64,000 nucleotides of DNA from contig NC_053040.3 of assembly GCF_002575655.3 (NCBI RefSeq), positions 152,645,148 through 152,709,147 of the forward strand, in the 5' to 3' direction. Shown here piece by piece: positions 23,114 to 33,899 of the stretch. The notes beneath the pieces were generated by a model. That model saw nothing but the letters and a program-made list of their open reading frames with translations. It did no database searches and was not told the origin of the DNA. Source of the DNA: Aegilops tauschii subsp. strangulata. Its lineage: Eukaryota > Streptophyta > Magnoliopsida > Poales > Poaceae. A program made the position numbers and the translations under genes. Position 1 is the stretch's first letter. Each line of letters starts with the position of its first letter.

Positions 23114-23726
23114 CTACTCGTCGATGGATCGCCGGGCAGCGAAATCCTCCAGCTCCTTCTTCAATTCCTCACGACTTTGCTTGAAAGAAGCCATGGATTC
23201 CTCCAGCTCCTTCTTCAATTCCTCACGACTTTGCTTGAAAGAAGCCACCCGTCAGTTCCTCGACGACCGCTTTCAGCATCATCTCCGAGGCACTGCTCTG
23301 CTCATGCAACATCTTCCAGCCGGCGGCCTCCTCCTCCTTCTCGGCGACCAACTTGAGGAGCTTCGCATTGTCATCCATGAGTTGCTCGACGAGGCCGGTC
23401 GCCTTATCAACCGAGGCATCGCTGATCTTAAGCAGCTTCATCAAGCCGTCGACCAACTCCTACTGCATAGTGACGCCAGCTAGAATGTCGTCGTCGCCGG
23501 TGAAGGACTTCAGGAACGCCGGCTCGTCGCGATGGCCGACGCCACGAATGCGCTTGTGAGAGCCCTCGCGTGCCCATGAGAGCTCATTCGAGGGCTCCGC
23601 GGCACGCCGGGACATCTCTGCTGCGGCTGCGGCTGCGGCTTCGCGGCGGGACCTCTCTACTGCTTCCGCGGCCTTGGTCTTTGCTGCCTGGTTATATGTC
23701 CACCCTAAACTCCTCCTACCGGTCAT
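23114..23726 (-). pseudogene. Captured coiled-coil gene, broken
   Basis: Minus strand, ATG at 23726, about 205 codons to a TAG at 23114-23116. The start is basic and alanine-rich (VERSRREAAAAAAAEMSRR). The middle is a likely coiled coil (VDKATGLVEQLMDDNAKLL, then LVAEKEEEAAGWKMLHEQS). The end carries a tandem duplication of 18 residues (SFKQSREELKKELEE twice). Two lesions break it: a TAG at 23460-23462 where CAG would fit (the frame continues either side), and a one-base shift near 23246 just before the duplicated segment. A TATA box lies ~80 nt upstream of the ATG. I do not recognise the family. Its placement next to another cassette and the CACTA end argues for transduplication from a host gene. 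Confidence 0.6.
23145..23249 (-). repeat. 54-bp tandem duplication inside captured gene
   Basis: Two near-identical 54-bp units starting at 23145 and 23199. They are in frame with the C-terminal coding sequence and duplicate 18 residues. Confidence 0.85.
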
Positions 23727-23804
23727 GGCGGAACGACTTGATAGAGAAAACCAGTTTTGTGGGTGATGAGGAGAGGAACTGTGAAGTAATTTTCGAGTGG
23801 GTAG

Positions 23805-23812
23805 TTTTTATA
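23805..23812 (-). promoter_or_regulatory. TATA box of captured coiled-coil gene
   Basis: Minus strand CTATAAAA within GGGCTATAAAAACT, ~80 nt upstream of the ATG at 23726. An almost identical promoter core occurs at 38563-38571. Confidence 0.6.
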
Positions 23813-24099
23813 GCCCGGTGCTAAGTGTGAACACATATTAGGTTGATAGGTGTGAATAGATTTGCAATTACTTATTGTGTTGTAATCAACAATGTGACGA
23901 GAAACAAGGTCAAAATTTATTGATGGCAGAAGGTTGACCACGTGGTTGCTCGCCGTTGAGGCGGCCGCGGCGCGCTCCGCTCTGGCGTCCCTGCGCGCGC
24001 TCGGCTCGCCGTTGAGGCAAAGTTACAATGGCTGAGCTGGCGGCCTTCCGATGATGGTCTTCTCGGACTCCATGATCAGCATAGCACCCTTGCGGCCGT

Positions 24100-24758
24100 T
24101 CACTCCGAGTGTCCCAACCCGCCTCCGCCTATGGGGCTGCTTGCGCTGGGAGGCTCTTGGGGTTGCTGGGCCCCTTCCAGAAGAGCTTGAGAGCGTGCAA
24201 TTGCGCGCATGACAACTTCGCGGAACCGCTCCATTTCCATGTCTCTGGCCTGGTAGCAAATTTCGTCGATCACCTGCATCCTCAAGATATCACGTTCGCG
24301 ATGTTCTACTTCGTCAGGGACGTCAGCTCCGCCAAGGATGCGCTCAAGCCTGGCCACCACATCATCGGGATCGAGGTTGACACGGCCGCCGCGGGCAATG
24401 ATGAAGCCGTGGCTACCTTTATCTTGACTGAATCACAGAGGTCCTCTGCCCATTCCTTGCAGGGCATCAGTCTCTCGATGAGCACTGGGGACGGCGGCTC
24501 TTCGGGTGGGTCGTCGATCATGCCGCCGAGCTGCTCTGGATCTTTTGCATGGTGGATGGCAAACTGCTCATCACACCTCCTCTGCAATATGTCGATTGTG
24601 CTCCCAAGGACTATGACGCCAATATCGCTGCCGATGGGCCATGGTGCCTGCACCGGCCGATGAAGCTCTTGCTCCCCGACCTGCTCCGGCTCATTCTCCT
24701 CGCCGAAGATGTAACGCAGGTATGCGACAACGTCGAAGCTTTGGTCGTTGCCTGGCAT
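24100..24758 (-). pseudogene. Captured gene of unknown function, one frameshift
   Basis: Minus strand, ATG at 24758. Codons 1-~115 read well (FDVVAYLRYIFGEENEPEQV, then GVIVLGSTIDILQRRCDEQF and KEWAEDLCDSVKI). Near 24405-24425 the sensible frame moves by one base to one that reads LDPDDVVARLERILGG, then DEICYQARDMEMERFREVVM, ending at a stop at 24100-24102. A single indel explains this, and with it corrected the protein would be about 215-220 residues. I know no family. A GCATATAACC box at ~24832-24841 and GGCGGGAAACC at ~24858 precede it. It lies ~340 bp from the start of the CACTA terminal motif zone. Confidence 0.55.
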
Positions 24759-24831
24759 GCTTGGAATAAGTAATGGTAGATGGGTGAGGACTAGATCTTC
24801 GCAGAGTGTCGCGGCAGTGCGTTGCCGCCTG

Positions 24832-24868
24832 GGTTATATGCAGCAAGCCATTAGCTGGTGGCGGGAAA
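24832..24868 (-). promoter_or_regulatory. Promoter-like region with TATA and E2F-like motif
   Basis: A CATATAA box and, ~20 bases further upstream, a GCGGGAAA match to the E2F consensus (TTTSSCGC, either strand). Two GCGCGGGAAG motifs lie further up at ~24915 and 24933. The regulatory role is inference. Confidence 0.35.
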
Positions 24869-24984
24869 CCGGTGAGGGAATAGGCGTGGATTTTACAATT
24901 CATCCATGTGGAGCGCGGGAAGCATTCGCTGGAGCGCGGGAAGACTAAGTGGAGCACACACACAACCTGAATACCGTATCCGGT

Positions 24985-25651
24985 GCCACGTGTTATTTTT
25001 CACACAAGTGTTAACATAAGGAAACGTATGTGTAACTTACTAATCATCGCACACGAACACGAGTACTCGCAGACGCATCGTGTGCGATATTCCTAGCCAC
25101 CGCAAGCAACTAGTTTGCATTTTTCGAAGTTTTTTTACACACAGAATCGCACACGAACTAACTGTATTAACCGTCTGTGTTGTAATTTCTCATTGCAAAC
25201 AGTTCACTGAGTCGGCTGTTTGCCACGTATCACACACATCTTGTTAAGTTGAACCATTTCTGTTGCGTTCGCTAATCGAAAACAGTTCATCCGAGTGAAC
25301 CGTATGCCCTATATCACACACACCTTGATGTGGCTAACCATTTATGTTGCACTCCCTAATAGCAAATGGTTCATCGGAGCGAACTTTATGCCGTGTATCG
25401 CACACACATTGATATGGCTGCCCGTTTCTGTTGTTCTGCCTCATCGCAAATAGTTCGAACGGGTTAACCGTGTGGCCTGAATCGCACATGCAACTAAATT
25501 CTGAACCGTGTTTGATGCATCCTCCATCGCAAATATTTTGCACCTTTTTTGACAGTTTTTTTACACCACCGTTTGCGATTATGGCATCGCACAGAGTTTC
25601 ATCGAAGGGTCTCTGATCGTAGTGTCGCGTTAGCAGCATCCTGCAGTAGTG
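24985..25651. repeat. CACTA right terminus A
   Basis: Dense forms of ATCGCACACGAAC, ATCGCAAACAGTT and TATCACACACATC end in CCTGCAGTAGTG, i.e. CACTACTGCAGG read inward on the minus strand. The last ~600 bp closely match 40335-40772, so both are the same end of the same family. The next three bases are GTA (possible target duplication, partner not found). Confidence 0.75.
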
Positions 25652-25654
25652 GTA

Positions 25655-26110
25655 TACAATAACAGAATGCACCCACAACTATTGAACATTGCATTGCAGA
25701 ATTGAACAAAACAGTTAACTAAACGCCACAACACAAATGAACCAAACGTTAACTGAGCACCACATTGCACAATGTATAACCAAACCAAGCATGCTTGACA
25801 ACTTGGAAATATAGCAATTGTATTCGTTTCTCATGTGTTTTGTAAAGATAAATTCGATTTATTTCTCACATGGGAGACAATACAAAATTGCAGCCTGAAG
25901 AATTGAACATCACATTTGCATAATTGAACCAAACAGTTAACTGAAGATGACAACTAATTAACAAAATAGTTAATAAGTGAGCACCACACTACACGACATA
26001 TAGAACATATACACTAGAGCAACAGATTGCATGGTAAAATTAGATAGCACAATTAACAAGAATTTGTGAAGGAAAGGCAGGAGCAGCACACGCAACGGGT
26101 AAACCGAGCA
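25655..26110. other. No gene seen; CACTA-like AT-rich interior
   Basis: Recurrent short text TTGAAC.T.GCAT.TGCA.AATTGAACCAAACAGTTAACT in diverged copies, similar in style to 16440-16560. No coding signal. Confidence 0.4.
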
Positions 26111-26126
26111 TGCTTAACCGGCGTAG

Positions 26127-26348
26127 CTAGCAAATGGCAAGGTGCTCCTCCAAGATCTGGGGGTCGACACGAATGGCAGCCATCGCGACCTCATCCGCGC
26201 GTGCGGCCGCGATTTGCTTCTCCGCTGCCAAATGCTCCTTGAGATCCTGGCTATACTGCGTGCACCATGGCTTAGGGCGGCCCTTATTTGGAGGAGGGGT
26301 CGGTGATTTGGGTGGAAGGTGTCGCGCTCGCGCCGGCGGTTGGGGCAT
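26127..26348 (-). CDS. Small captured gene exon, unknown function
   Basis: An intact 73-codon frame on the minus strand whose second half reads like real protein (YSQDLKEHLAAEKQIAAARA, then VDPQILEEHLAIC). The first half is proline-rich and may be an untranslated or intronic region: a donor-like CAG|GTAATCC lies at ~26395 and upstream text at 26461 has its own ATG. A TATA-like ATATATACC at 26544-26553 could drive it. CACTA motif sequence flanks it on the upstream side (26625-26700). No family recognised. Confidence 0.35.
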   Translation of the reverse strand: MPQPPARARHLPPKSPTPPPNKGRPKPWCTQYSQDLKEHLAAEKQIAAARADEVAMAAIRVDPQILEEHLAIC

Positions 26349-26543
26349 GTGGGATGTGGAAGGAGGAGGAGGATGGGGGTCGGGTGTGGATTACCTGCCT
26401 GGATAGATGAAGCTGAGCAGCGTGAAGGAGGGTCGCCGACGAGGAGGCGGTGGTGCTGCAAGCAAGGAGTGAAGGTTTCAACTTGGAAAGGAAGGCAGAA
26501 ACATGGGAAATGTGTCTTTTGGTAGGGGGGAGGGGGCGGGGAG

Positions 26544-26553
26544 GTATATATTT
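26544..26553 (-). promoter_or_regulatory. TATA box of small captured gene
   Basis: TATATACC (minus) in GC-rich surroundings, ~85 nt upstream of the ATG at 26461. Confidence 0.4.
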
Positions 26554-26619
26554 CCGCGGAAGCCGAAAATTTGGAATCGCTTCAGCGAAAAAACTGGCGC
26601 GCAAAGTGTCATCAGACAC

Positions 26620-26900
26620 GGTCCCTTATTCAGAACTGTGTACGATATGTGAACATCACAAACGATTCAGATAGCTTAACCCGTGTGTGTTGAGTTTGAA
26701 CATAAAAAATTTTGGTTCGGATTTCCCTGGTAACAGTGGTCATCCATGTCATTGCATAATTTGGGTACACAAAGGAGACTACAGCACAACCACACTTCTT
26801 AATCGAGCAAGTTTAGCAATTAAACAGAGCTAGCTGACCTAAACATTACTCTAACAAATTAAAGACTGGCACTCTTAATTAAACAAAACAAAGAGTACTA
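26620..26900. other. CACTA motif cluster and AT-rich spacer
   Basis: CATCACAAACGATTC and CCGTGTGTGTTG at 26650-26700 match the subterminal motif. The rest is AT-rich spacer ending at the stop of the next cassette. Confidence 0.45.
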
Positions 26901-27480
26901 CTACGGCTGGTGCTCGTCGATCTTCGCCGCCGCCTCCATGTCCAGCTCGCGCATGTCGGTCTCCTGGGGAAGGGGCTCCGTGGCATCCATCACACGATAC
27001 TCGGCAATCATCTCGCCATCCGCGTCCGCCATCTCTTTGGAAAAGGCCGCCACGAGCTGGGCGTGGGCGGACGCGATCTGGGCTTGGATGGGCTCCGTCG
27101 TCGCAAGGTATGTGGCGGAGGAACGGACGGCTGCTCGAACGCTCTCGACGATTGCCAGCTCTTCGGCCGTGGGTTACCGACCGTTGTCGGAGAAGCTTCA
27201 TTCGATTTGTGCGGTGACCACCAGGAGCTGGGCGTGGGCGGCCTCCATCAGGGCTAAGGCCGCCGCTGTGGAACGGATAGCTGTTGTGCCGCTCTCGCCA
27301 GATGTTATCCCCGAGCCAGATGTTGCTGCCGCCACCTAAGAAGCAACAACGGCCGTTTGGGCTGACATGGCCGCCCGGTCGTAGATTGCGGCCGCGCTCA
27401 TGCACCTTGTTAGCACGTGCATGGCGGCTGCGGACGCGCTCTCGCCGGAGTGAGCCACCGAAGTTGCCTATTTGGGGAGC
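26901..27480 (-). pseudogene. Captured alanine-rich helical gene, broken
   Basis: In one minus-strand frame the text reads as a helical, alanine-rich protein: SGESASAAAMHVLTRCMSAA, then SAQTAVVAS, stop, ALMEAAHAQLLVVTAQIE, stop, then AEELAIVESVRAAVRSSATY through EMIAEYRVMDATEPLPQET to a TAG at 26901-26903. Stops near 27339 and 27194 interrupt it. The longer alternative frame over the same bases (ending at 26875) is arginine/glycine-rich and looks like a shadow. Segments SGES.....A...A...A recur, suggesting internal repeats of ~100 bp. Function unknown. CATCTCACACGGTT at ~27589 bounds it upstream. Confidence 0.4.
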
Positions 27481-27739
27481 GAGCTAGTGTGCTTGAGACG
27501 CCGGCTGTGGACTGTAGCCGATGCACCTTCTCGCGTAAGCCATAGGCGTACTATACACCAACGATGCTCCAGGATATTTTGTGCCGCATCTCACACGGTT
27601 GGTGATAATCAACTGTGTAAGATCTACTTGATTTTTCATCTTGATTTGAATTACATAATGGGGTCACAGCGGCAATGGACGGTGTTTGAATTGCTAGACC
27701 TTTTATCTGGAGTGAACATGCAACTATATGTGTGTCGTA

Positions 27740-30070
27740 AAAGAATTGTAATTATTCAGGGTTTGTTTGAACATTTTATACATTAAATTGGTTTTCTAGC
27801 CAGTTCAGGTTCACAATTCAAAATTAAACTACATGCACATGCTCTGGTGCACCAACATGGGTTGTAAAATCATATATGTGTCTATGGGTCTATGCTTATG
27901 TCACATGCAAGAAATGGGGATGAAATTTGAACACCACGGCATCGTGGCTCTCCGGCAAACGTCGACGTACTTGCTTTTGTAATTCTAGTAAATCCAAAAT
28001 TCGTCTGAAATTCATGAAACTTGGAATGCTATCATGGAGCGGCATCAACATGCCGTGGTAAAAAATTTGTCCCATTTGGGCAGGTTTGGGTATAAGCTTC
28101 TCATATACCAGAGCTTCTCACAACAAGTGTGATGGTTTTTGGTAGGGAACGTTTCACCTTTCTGGACGAAACGATAATAGTTGCCTCTTCTCAATTTCCA
28201 ATTTTTCCTAGTTTCAACATAGAACAACAGGAGTTTTGTGTCAATTTTTGTGATTTTTCAGGGTTCGCTCGGACATTTTTATACATTAACTGAGTTTTCT
28301 ATGCATTCATGTGCATAATTCAAATTTGAACTACATGCACATGCTCTAATGCATATAAATTAGTTGAAAAATCAAATATGTGTCCTTGGTTGCCTGCTTA
28401 GGTCCCATGCAAGAAATGGGAATGAATGTCAAACACCCTGCCACCGTCACTCGGCCGCAAACATTGAGATACCAGGTTTTTAAATTATAGTAAATCCAAA
28501 ACTCGTTTGAAATTCATGAAAATTGGCATGCTATCATGGAGCGGCATCAACATGCCGTGGTAAATTTTTTGTCCCATTTGGGCAGGTTTGGGTATATGCT
28601 TCTCACAAACCAGAGCTTCTCACAACAAGCATGATGGTTTCGGTAGGGAGCGTCCCACCTTTGGGGTCCATTGCCTCTTATTGCTTTCAAAAAATTTCTC
28701 GTGTCAACATAGAACAACAACAAGAGTGTTGTGTCAATTTTTGTGATTTTTTGGGGTTCGTTTTGACATTTTTATGCATTAACTGAGTTATCAATGCATT
28801 TATGTGCATAATTATAATTTGAACTACATGCACATGCTCCAGTGCATATAAATTGGTTGAAAAATCAAATTTGTGTCCTTGGGTGGATGCTTAGGTCCCA
28901 TGCAAGAAACAGTAATGCATTTCAAACACTAGGGCACCGTTGAATGCCGGCAAAATATTGAGATGCCTGGTTTTTAAATTCTAGTAAATCCAAAACTCGT
29001 CTGAAATTCATGAAACTTGGCATGCTATCATGGAGCGGCATCAACATGTCGTGGTAAATTTTTTGTCCCATTTGGGGCAGGTTTGGGTATATGCTTCTCA
29101 CAAACCAGAGCTTCTCATAACAAGCATGATGGTTTCTGTAGGGAACGTCCCACCTTTGGAGACGAAACGATATCCATTGCCTCTTATTGCTTCCAAAAAT
29201 TTTCTCGTGTCAACATAGAACAACAGGAGTGTTGTGTCAATTTTTGTGATTTCTCGGGGTTTCTTTGGACATTTTTATGCATTAACTTAGTTTTCAATGC
29301 ATTTATGTGCATAATTAAAATTTGAACTACATGCACAGGCTCCAGTGCATATAAATTGGTTGAAAATTCAAATTTGTGTCCTTGGGTGCATGCTTAGGTC
29401 CTATGCAAGAAATGGTAATGAATTTCAAACACCAGGGCACCGTTCATTGCCGGCAAAACATTGAGATGCCTGGTTTTTAAATTCTAGTAAATCCAAAACT
29501 CGTCTGAAATCATGAAACTTGGCATGCTATCATGAGCAGCATCAACATGCCGTGGTAAAAATTTTGTCCCATTTGGGGCAGGTTTGTGTATATGCTTCTC
29601 ACAAACCAGAGCTTCTCACAACAAGCATGATGGTTTCGATAGGGAACGTCCCACCTTTGGGGACGAAACGATATCCATTGCCTCTTATTGTTTCCAAAAA
29701 AATTCTCGTGTCAACATAGAACAACAGGAGTGTTGTGTCAATTTTTGTGATTTTTCGGGGTTCGTTTGGACATTTTTATGCATGAACTTAGTTTTCAATG
29801 CATTTATGTGCATAATTCAAATTTGAACTACATGCACATGCTCTAGTGCATATAAATTGGTTGAAAAATCAAATATGTGTCCTTGGGTGCATGCTTAGGT
29901 CCCATGCAAGAAATGGTAATGAATTTCAAACACGAGGGCACTGTTCATTGCCGGCAAAACATTGAGATGCCTGGTTTTTAAATTCTAGTAAATCCAAAAC
30001 TCGTCTGAAATTCATGAAACTTGGCATGCTATCATGGAATGGCACCCGACATGCTGTGGTATTTTTCGTG
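27740..30070. repeat. Tandem array of ~500-bp units, array B
   Basis: About five units. AAATCCAAAA(C/T)TCG recurs at ~28002, 28492, 28988, 29488 and 29992 (spacing 490-505), with CATGCTATCATGG, CAAACCAGAGCTTCTCA, AACATAGAACAACAGGAG and GTCCTTGGGTGCATGC in each. The units share many words with array A but are clearly diverged from it. Units within B are closer to each other. Short open frames at the same place in each unit are repeat shadows. Confidence 0.87.
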
Positions 30071-30107
30071 TCCATTTTGAGAGAAGGCGCACTCGAATAA
30101 GGACAGC

Positions 30108-30715
30108 TGTCGGGGATATACCCCACGGTACGACCCTGCCGGGAGTATGACCCGGCCGGACTTGGCGCTTCATCGTAACCCGACGGAGGATTGGCGACTC
30201 ATGAGCCTGGCGATTTAATGATGGCCCTGACGGCGGGTCAGGCAGATGACAAGGGCCCAAGGCCCAGTAGTCCAGCTCATGTTATTATGGGCCGGCTTAA
30301 GACGGAAGGCATGAGGAATATTTCCTTTACGAGGAAGCAAGACCCGGACTTGTATTCAAGTTGTAAGAAAAGATAGACTAGTCCTAGTCCTATTAGGACT
30401 CCACATGTAACCCGCCCCTCTAACTTATATAAGGAGGGACAGGGCTCCCCAAGAGGGACAAGGGACAAAAAACAATCTCTAGGGCTAGACACCGAGAGCC
30501 GGTTCCCGGCGACTCTCCCGTGATCATAATGAGACCTAGCCTCAAACAGCATGTAGGGTTGTTACCGGATGATGTTTCCCGGGGCCCGAAGCTGTCTAAA
30601 TCCTTTGTCGTCCGTCTCTCAATTCCGATCAACCCCTCTCAAGCTACCGCATAGATGCGTTGGCCTCACGACTAAGTCCTCACACTAGGACATCTGCCGT
30701 GACAATTCCACGACA
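30108..30715 (+). repeat. 5' LTR
   Basis: Begins TGTCGGGGATATACC and ends CCACGACA. TTATATAAG at 30425-30433 is the likely promoter, with the transcript starting shortly after. Confidence 0.93.
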
Positions 30716-30717
30716 GT

Positions 30718-30734
30718 TGGCGCCCACCGTGGGG
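30718..30734 (+). other. Primer binding site
   Basis: TGGCGCCCACCGTGGGG two bases after the 5' LTR, identical to the site at 5261-5277. Confidence 0.85.
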
Positions 30735-31500
30735 CCTGCGCACAGTGGTGATGAGTTCTTGAAGGGATCTCCCGAGGGATCGAGGAGTTTGCAAATTTCC
30801 GGATAAAGATTCTGCAATCCGTGAAATTGAAGTTGAGGAAAAAGTTAGGGTTGCGTTTTTCGCGGCCGCTGCAAGAACCCTGGCGGTCCGCCGAATCCGT
30901 GATGGGAATTTCTCCTTTGGTGGTAGCAGCCTCAGGTAATCTATCAGGACTGCGTCAATCATTGTTCATATGCAACAAACTCGAGGACAGCACGGTAGTA
31001 TATTCAGACAAAGGCTCCAAGGGCACAAGTTCCAAAGATTTGACAGTACGAGCGAATTGGCGAACGCTGGCCTCAGGAGGAAAACGAATCAAAAAATAAT
31101 AATAATAAGGGGTCAAACCAACTACGACCCGGAGGGGAGTGGGTCGCGGACACGGACTCGCACCGTCTCCGAGCCGCCCTGGAGCAGGGCTCGAGTCAGT
31201 GTAGGTCTCTTGAGCTGCCGCCGATGCACCTGCCACCTCTCCGCCTTGTACGTCAACCCGCTGCTGCATCGGGCCGGCCTTGCCGTTTTGGCCGTCGCCC
31301 CGTCCGCCTCGCCTCGGGCCTCCGTCGTCGCGCCTCGTTGAGCCGCCCGCAACTGCAGTTGAGCCTCAGCCTTGGCCTGTTCCCAAATTGCCACTGTCGG
31401 CTGTGTTAGAGCCGACCTCGCCTCTGAGCTGCCAGTGTGTTTGTGTGTGGTTACAAGATTCCCATGCCTGTCAGGTGTTTTCAGATTTGATTTAGAGTAT
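30735..31500 (+). other. GC-rich leader of the non-autonomous gypsy
   Basis: Non-coding leader with GCGGCCGC and a GC-rich block 31120-31430. Open frames on both strands follow base composition. No gag motif seen. Confidence 0.5.
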
Positions 31501-31507
31501 CAGCTTT

Positions 31508-31699
31508 TTGTCAGCAATGACAAAACTAAGGGATGCCACTCTTTCCTTTGACTACAACGAACGAAAGTTTTACGAGGTGTTTGAGGCCGGTTCTGATGAT
31601 GATCTGAATGTTGCTGACAGAGCTATTTTTAGATTTTCTGACTCAAGAACAGGTTCGATTCAAAATTATTTGGAAGTGCAGACCACTTGCAGAAGATAA
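31508..31699 (+). CDS. Small open frame inside the gypsy, unknown
   Basis: 63 codons, ATG to TAA, with balanced composition unlike the surrounding GC-rich frames (FDYNERKFYEVFEAGSDDDL, then ADRAIFRFSDSRTGS). It could be a remnant of a gag-related or captured sequence or chance. I do not recognise it, and there is no supporting context beyond its position after the leader. Confidence 0.2.
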   Translation: MSAMTKLRDATLSFDYNERKFYEVFEAGSDDDLNVADRAIFRFSDSRTGSIQNYLEVQTTCRR

Positions 31700-32504
31700 G
31701 TTCTCGCATGCCATAAAGGAGAATTAGTATGCAATCTGGAACAAGCTATTATGCAAAGATGTGTGGAGCTGTATCACACAATTTGGAGGCACGAACAAAT
31801 CTATCAATACCAAGGTCAAGTTGTTGCAAGTCAATCACATCCAATATCTGCTCTGAATCGTCCACCGGGCGAACTCGTCTCTCAGACGCTAGATACCCGC
31901 GCCACACCATGGCACGTCGATGCCGCAGCTCCAGCCTACGCCGTCCGCTGACGATTTCAGAGAATGGCACAACTATGAAAGTGATAGTCGCCTTGATCAT
32001 GGTCTTCAATCTTCAGAACTAGGCGTGCAAGCCTACGAACGGTTTCAAGGATTTGTACAAGGATCAGTTTTACATTGCCGGGCTGCCACATCCAGGACCG
32101 GCCCTGACTCCACCTTCGCTGTGGGTGAGCCGCCCCCTGGCCCGTTGACTCGCCGTGACTCGCCACGGTTAAATCGTCGTAGCCTGAGCTGCACCTGCCG
32201 TGCGATGAGCCGCCGGGGGCATGTTGAGCCGCCCTTCCCTCTGCGCACACTTATGCCCACACCAAGGGCAGAATACAAACACTATTGTGGCTAGTGTGTT
32301 GCATAGTGCTATCAGTACTAATTCTGACGTGAAGTCCTCATCAACCTTGCGGCTGAGTATCATCAGATGAAACAAATCAGGTGCTATTTCTCCTATATAT
32401 TCTCTTAGTACACTTTAATTATTCCGAGCACAACTACTCTGCTCTAGGGTGTTTTTTATATGCAGGGTAACCATTTACTACAAAAGTGGCATTATACCAC
32501 CGAT

Positions 32505-33060
32505 ACGGACCACACCGGCTTACAACGCCGTGGCCATCTCTCGCGACCGCACCGGCTTAATACACCGTGGCCGTCTCTCGTAACCGCACTGGTTTACAAC
32601 GCCATGGACAACTCGCCCGTCCGCTTTCGCGGCTGGTTCACGTGTCTGCGCCAGCTTACAACGCCGTGGCCGACTCGCTGTCCGCGCCGGCTTACAAACG
32701 TCACGGCCGACTCACCCGTCCGCACCGGTTTACCACGCCGCGGCCGGTTCGCCCGTGAGCGACTTCAACTTCACCTAGCGATCATCAATTTCATGGCAGA
32801 TTATTTCCGGCCTGGCACATCAGGTGATATCCATCTAAAATATATTTTGTTGGTACATATTATTTTTTGTCAAAGAGCAGTTTATCTTTGTCTTGGTGTG
32901 CAAAATTGTTGATGCAGGACAATTGTTCACTACATCAAAACGATGTGGCTAACTCGCCCGTCCACGCTGGTTTACAACTCCGCGGCCGACTCATGTGTCT
33001 GTGCCGCCTCTGAAGCCGCGGTCGCCTTTGTCGTCCGTCTCTCGCGGCCTGGTCTACATC
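32505..33060 (+). repeat. Degenerate ~60-bp GC-rich tandem repeat
   Basis: The text GGCTTACAACGCCGTGGCC.ACTCGCCCGTCCGC returns about six times in 32505-32760 and again at 32940-33000, with substitutions. No reading frame is kept through it. Confidence 0.65.
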
Positions 33061-33594
33061 AACACACTGGGCCGCACCTGTCCGCATGAGCTATTTATTG
33101 AGTATGAGCAAGTCACAGCTTGGGTAGCCCGGTTTTCTTTCAACAAAATGGAGGCGAATTATCATGTATTATCAGCCGCCGTCTGCACTCGATGGTTCAA
33201 TCGGCAGGCGCACAAGTCGCCGCCACTACAGTTTGGTTAACTTCAAAACATCCAGTTGGAAGGAACCATTGGCCGAGTTGCTGACACGGCTTATACGGGA
33301 TCATTTATAACCCGCCGCAGTCACTTCAACTTTCTGTGGATTCACATCGCGCTATCAACACCAATGATATACACCTTATGCTATGGTCAATATAGAGAAT
33401 CTCAAAGCCAACTCCTCGAGTCGTCTTGAGACTCGGGGGCTACAATGATATGACTCGGCAACATTGGTCGGTTTCAATGCATTCAAGAACTCCGGGTCAT
33501 TGGAGGGAAAAATAACCCGGTCCCGGAGGCTACCGCCATATTGGTAAAAAGTTTAAAGGCCATCAGAAAATTTCCGGCTTAAAAAGAAGGATTC

Positions 33595-33830
33595 CCGTTT
33601 AGATCCGGCTCAAGAGACTTGACATCTCCCACAAAGCACTGAAGCTCTTAAAATATCCGGTTTAAAATCCGGTTCAAGGAAAATTTATCTACCACAAAGT
33701 TTTGAAGCTCTCAAATCCGGTTCAAGGTAAATTTGTTTATCATAAAGCTTTGAAACTCTCAATATCCGGTTTTTTCCGGTTCAAAAAGAATTTATCTCTC
33801 GCAAAAGTTCGAGTTCTCAGGAAAAATTAA
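33595..33830 (+). repeat. ~60-bp tandem repeat with ATCCGGTTCAAG
   Basis: Four to five units of ATCCGG(T/C)TCAAG followed by A.TTTATCTACCACAAAG and TTGAAGCTCTC. Confidence 0.7.
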
Positions 33831-33899
33831 AGAGACCAAAGAGAGTCTGTTACAAAGGACAACTCAAATATAGGTACCCTACTTTAATGACCATTGGGA

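Larger units (their letters stand above)
14377..25651. mobile_element. CACTA-derived segment A (left end missing)
   Basis: The right end at 25651 reads CACTACTGCAGG on the minus strand and is preceded by several hundred bases rich in the motif TCGCACACGGTT and variants, the subterminal pattern of plant CACTA transposons. The same motif opens the segment (14390-14740) and recurs at 17690-18095 and 22535. No transposase is visible, so it is non-autonomous. It carries captured gene cassettes at 14947-15589, 16629-17280, 23114-23726 and 24100-24758, plus several tandem arrays. The left terminus was lost to the gypsy LTR at 13477-14376. Confidence 0.7.

Noticed and set aside
28523..29826. Similar 60-100 codon frames in each array unit
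   Set aside because: They repeat with the ~500-bp unit and are interrupted differently in each.
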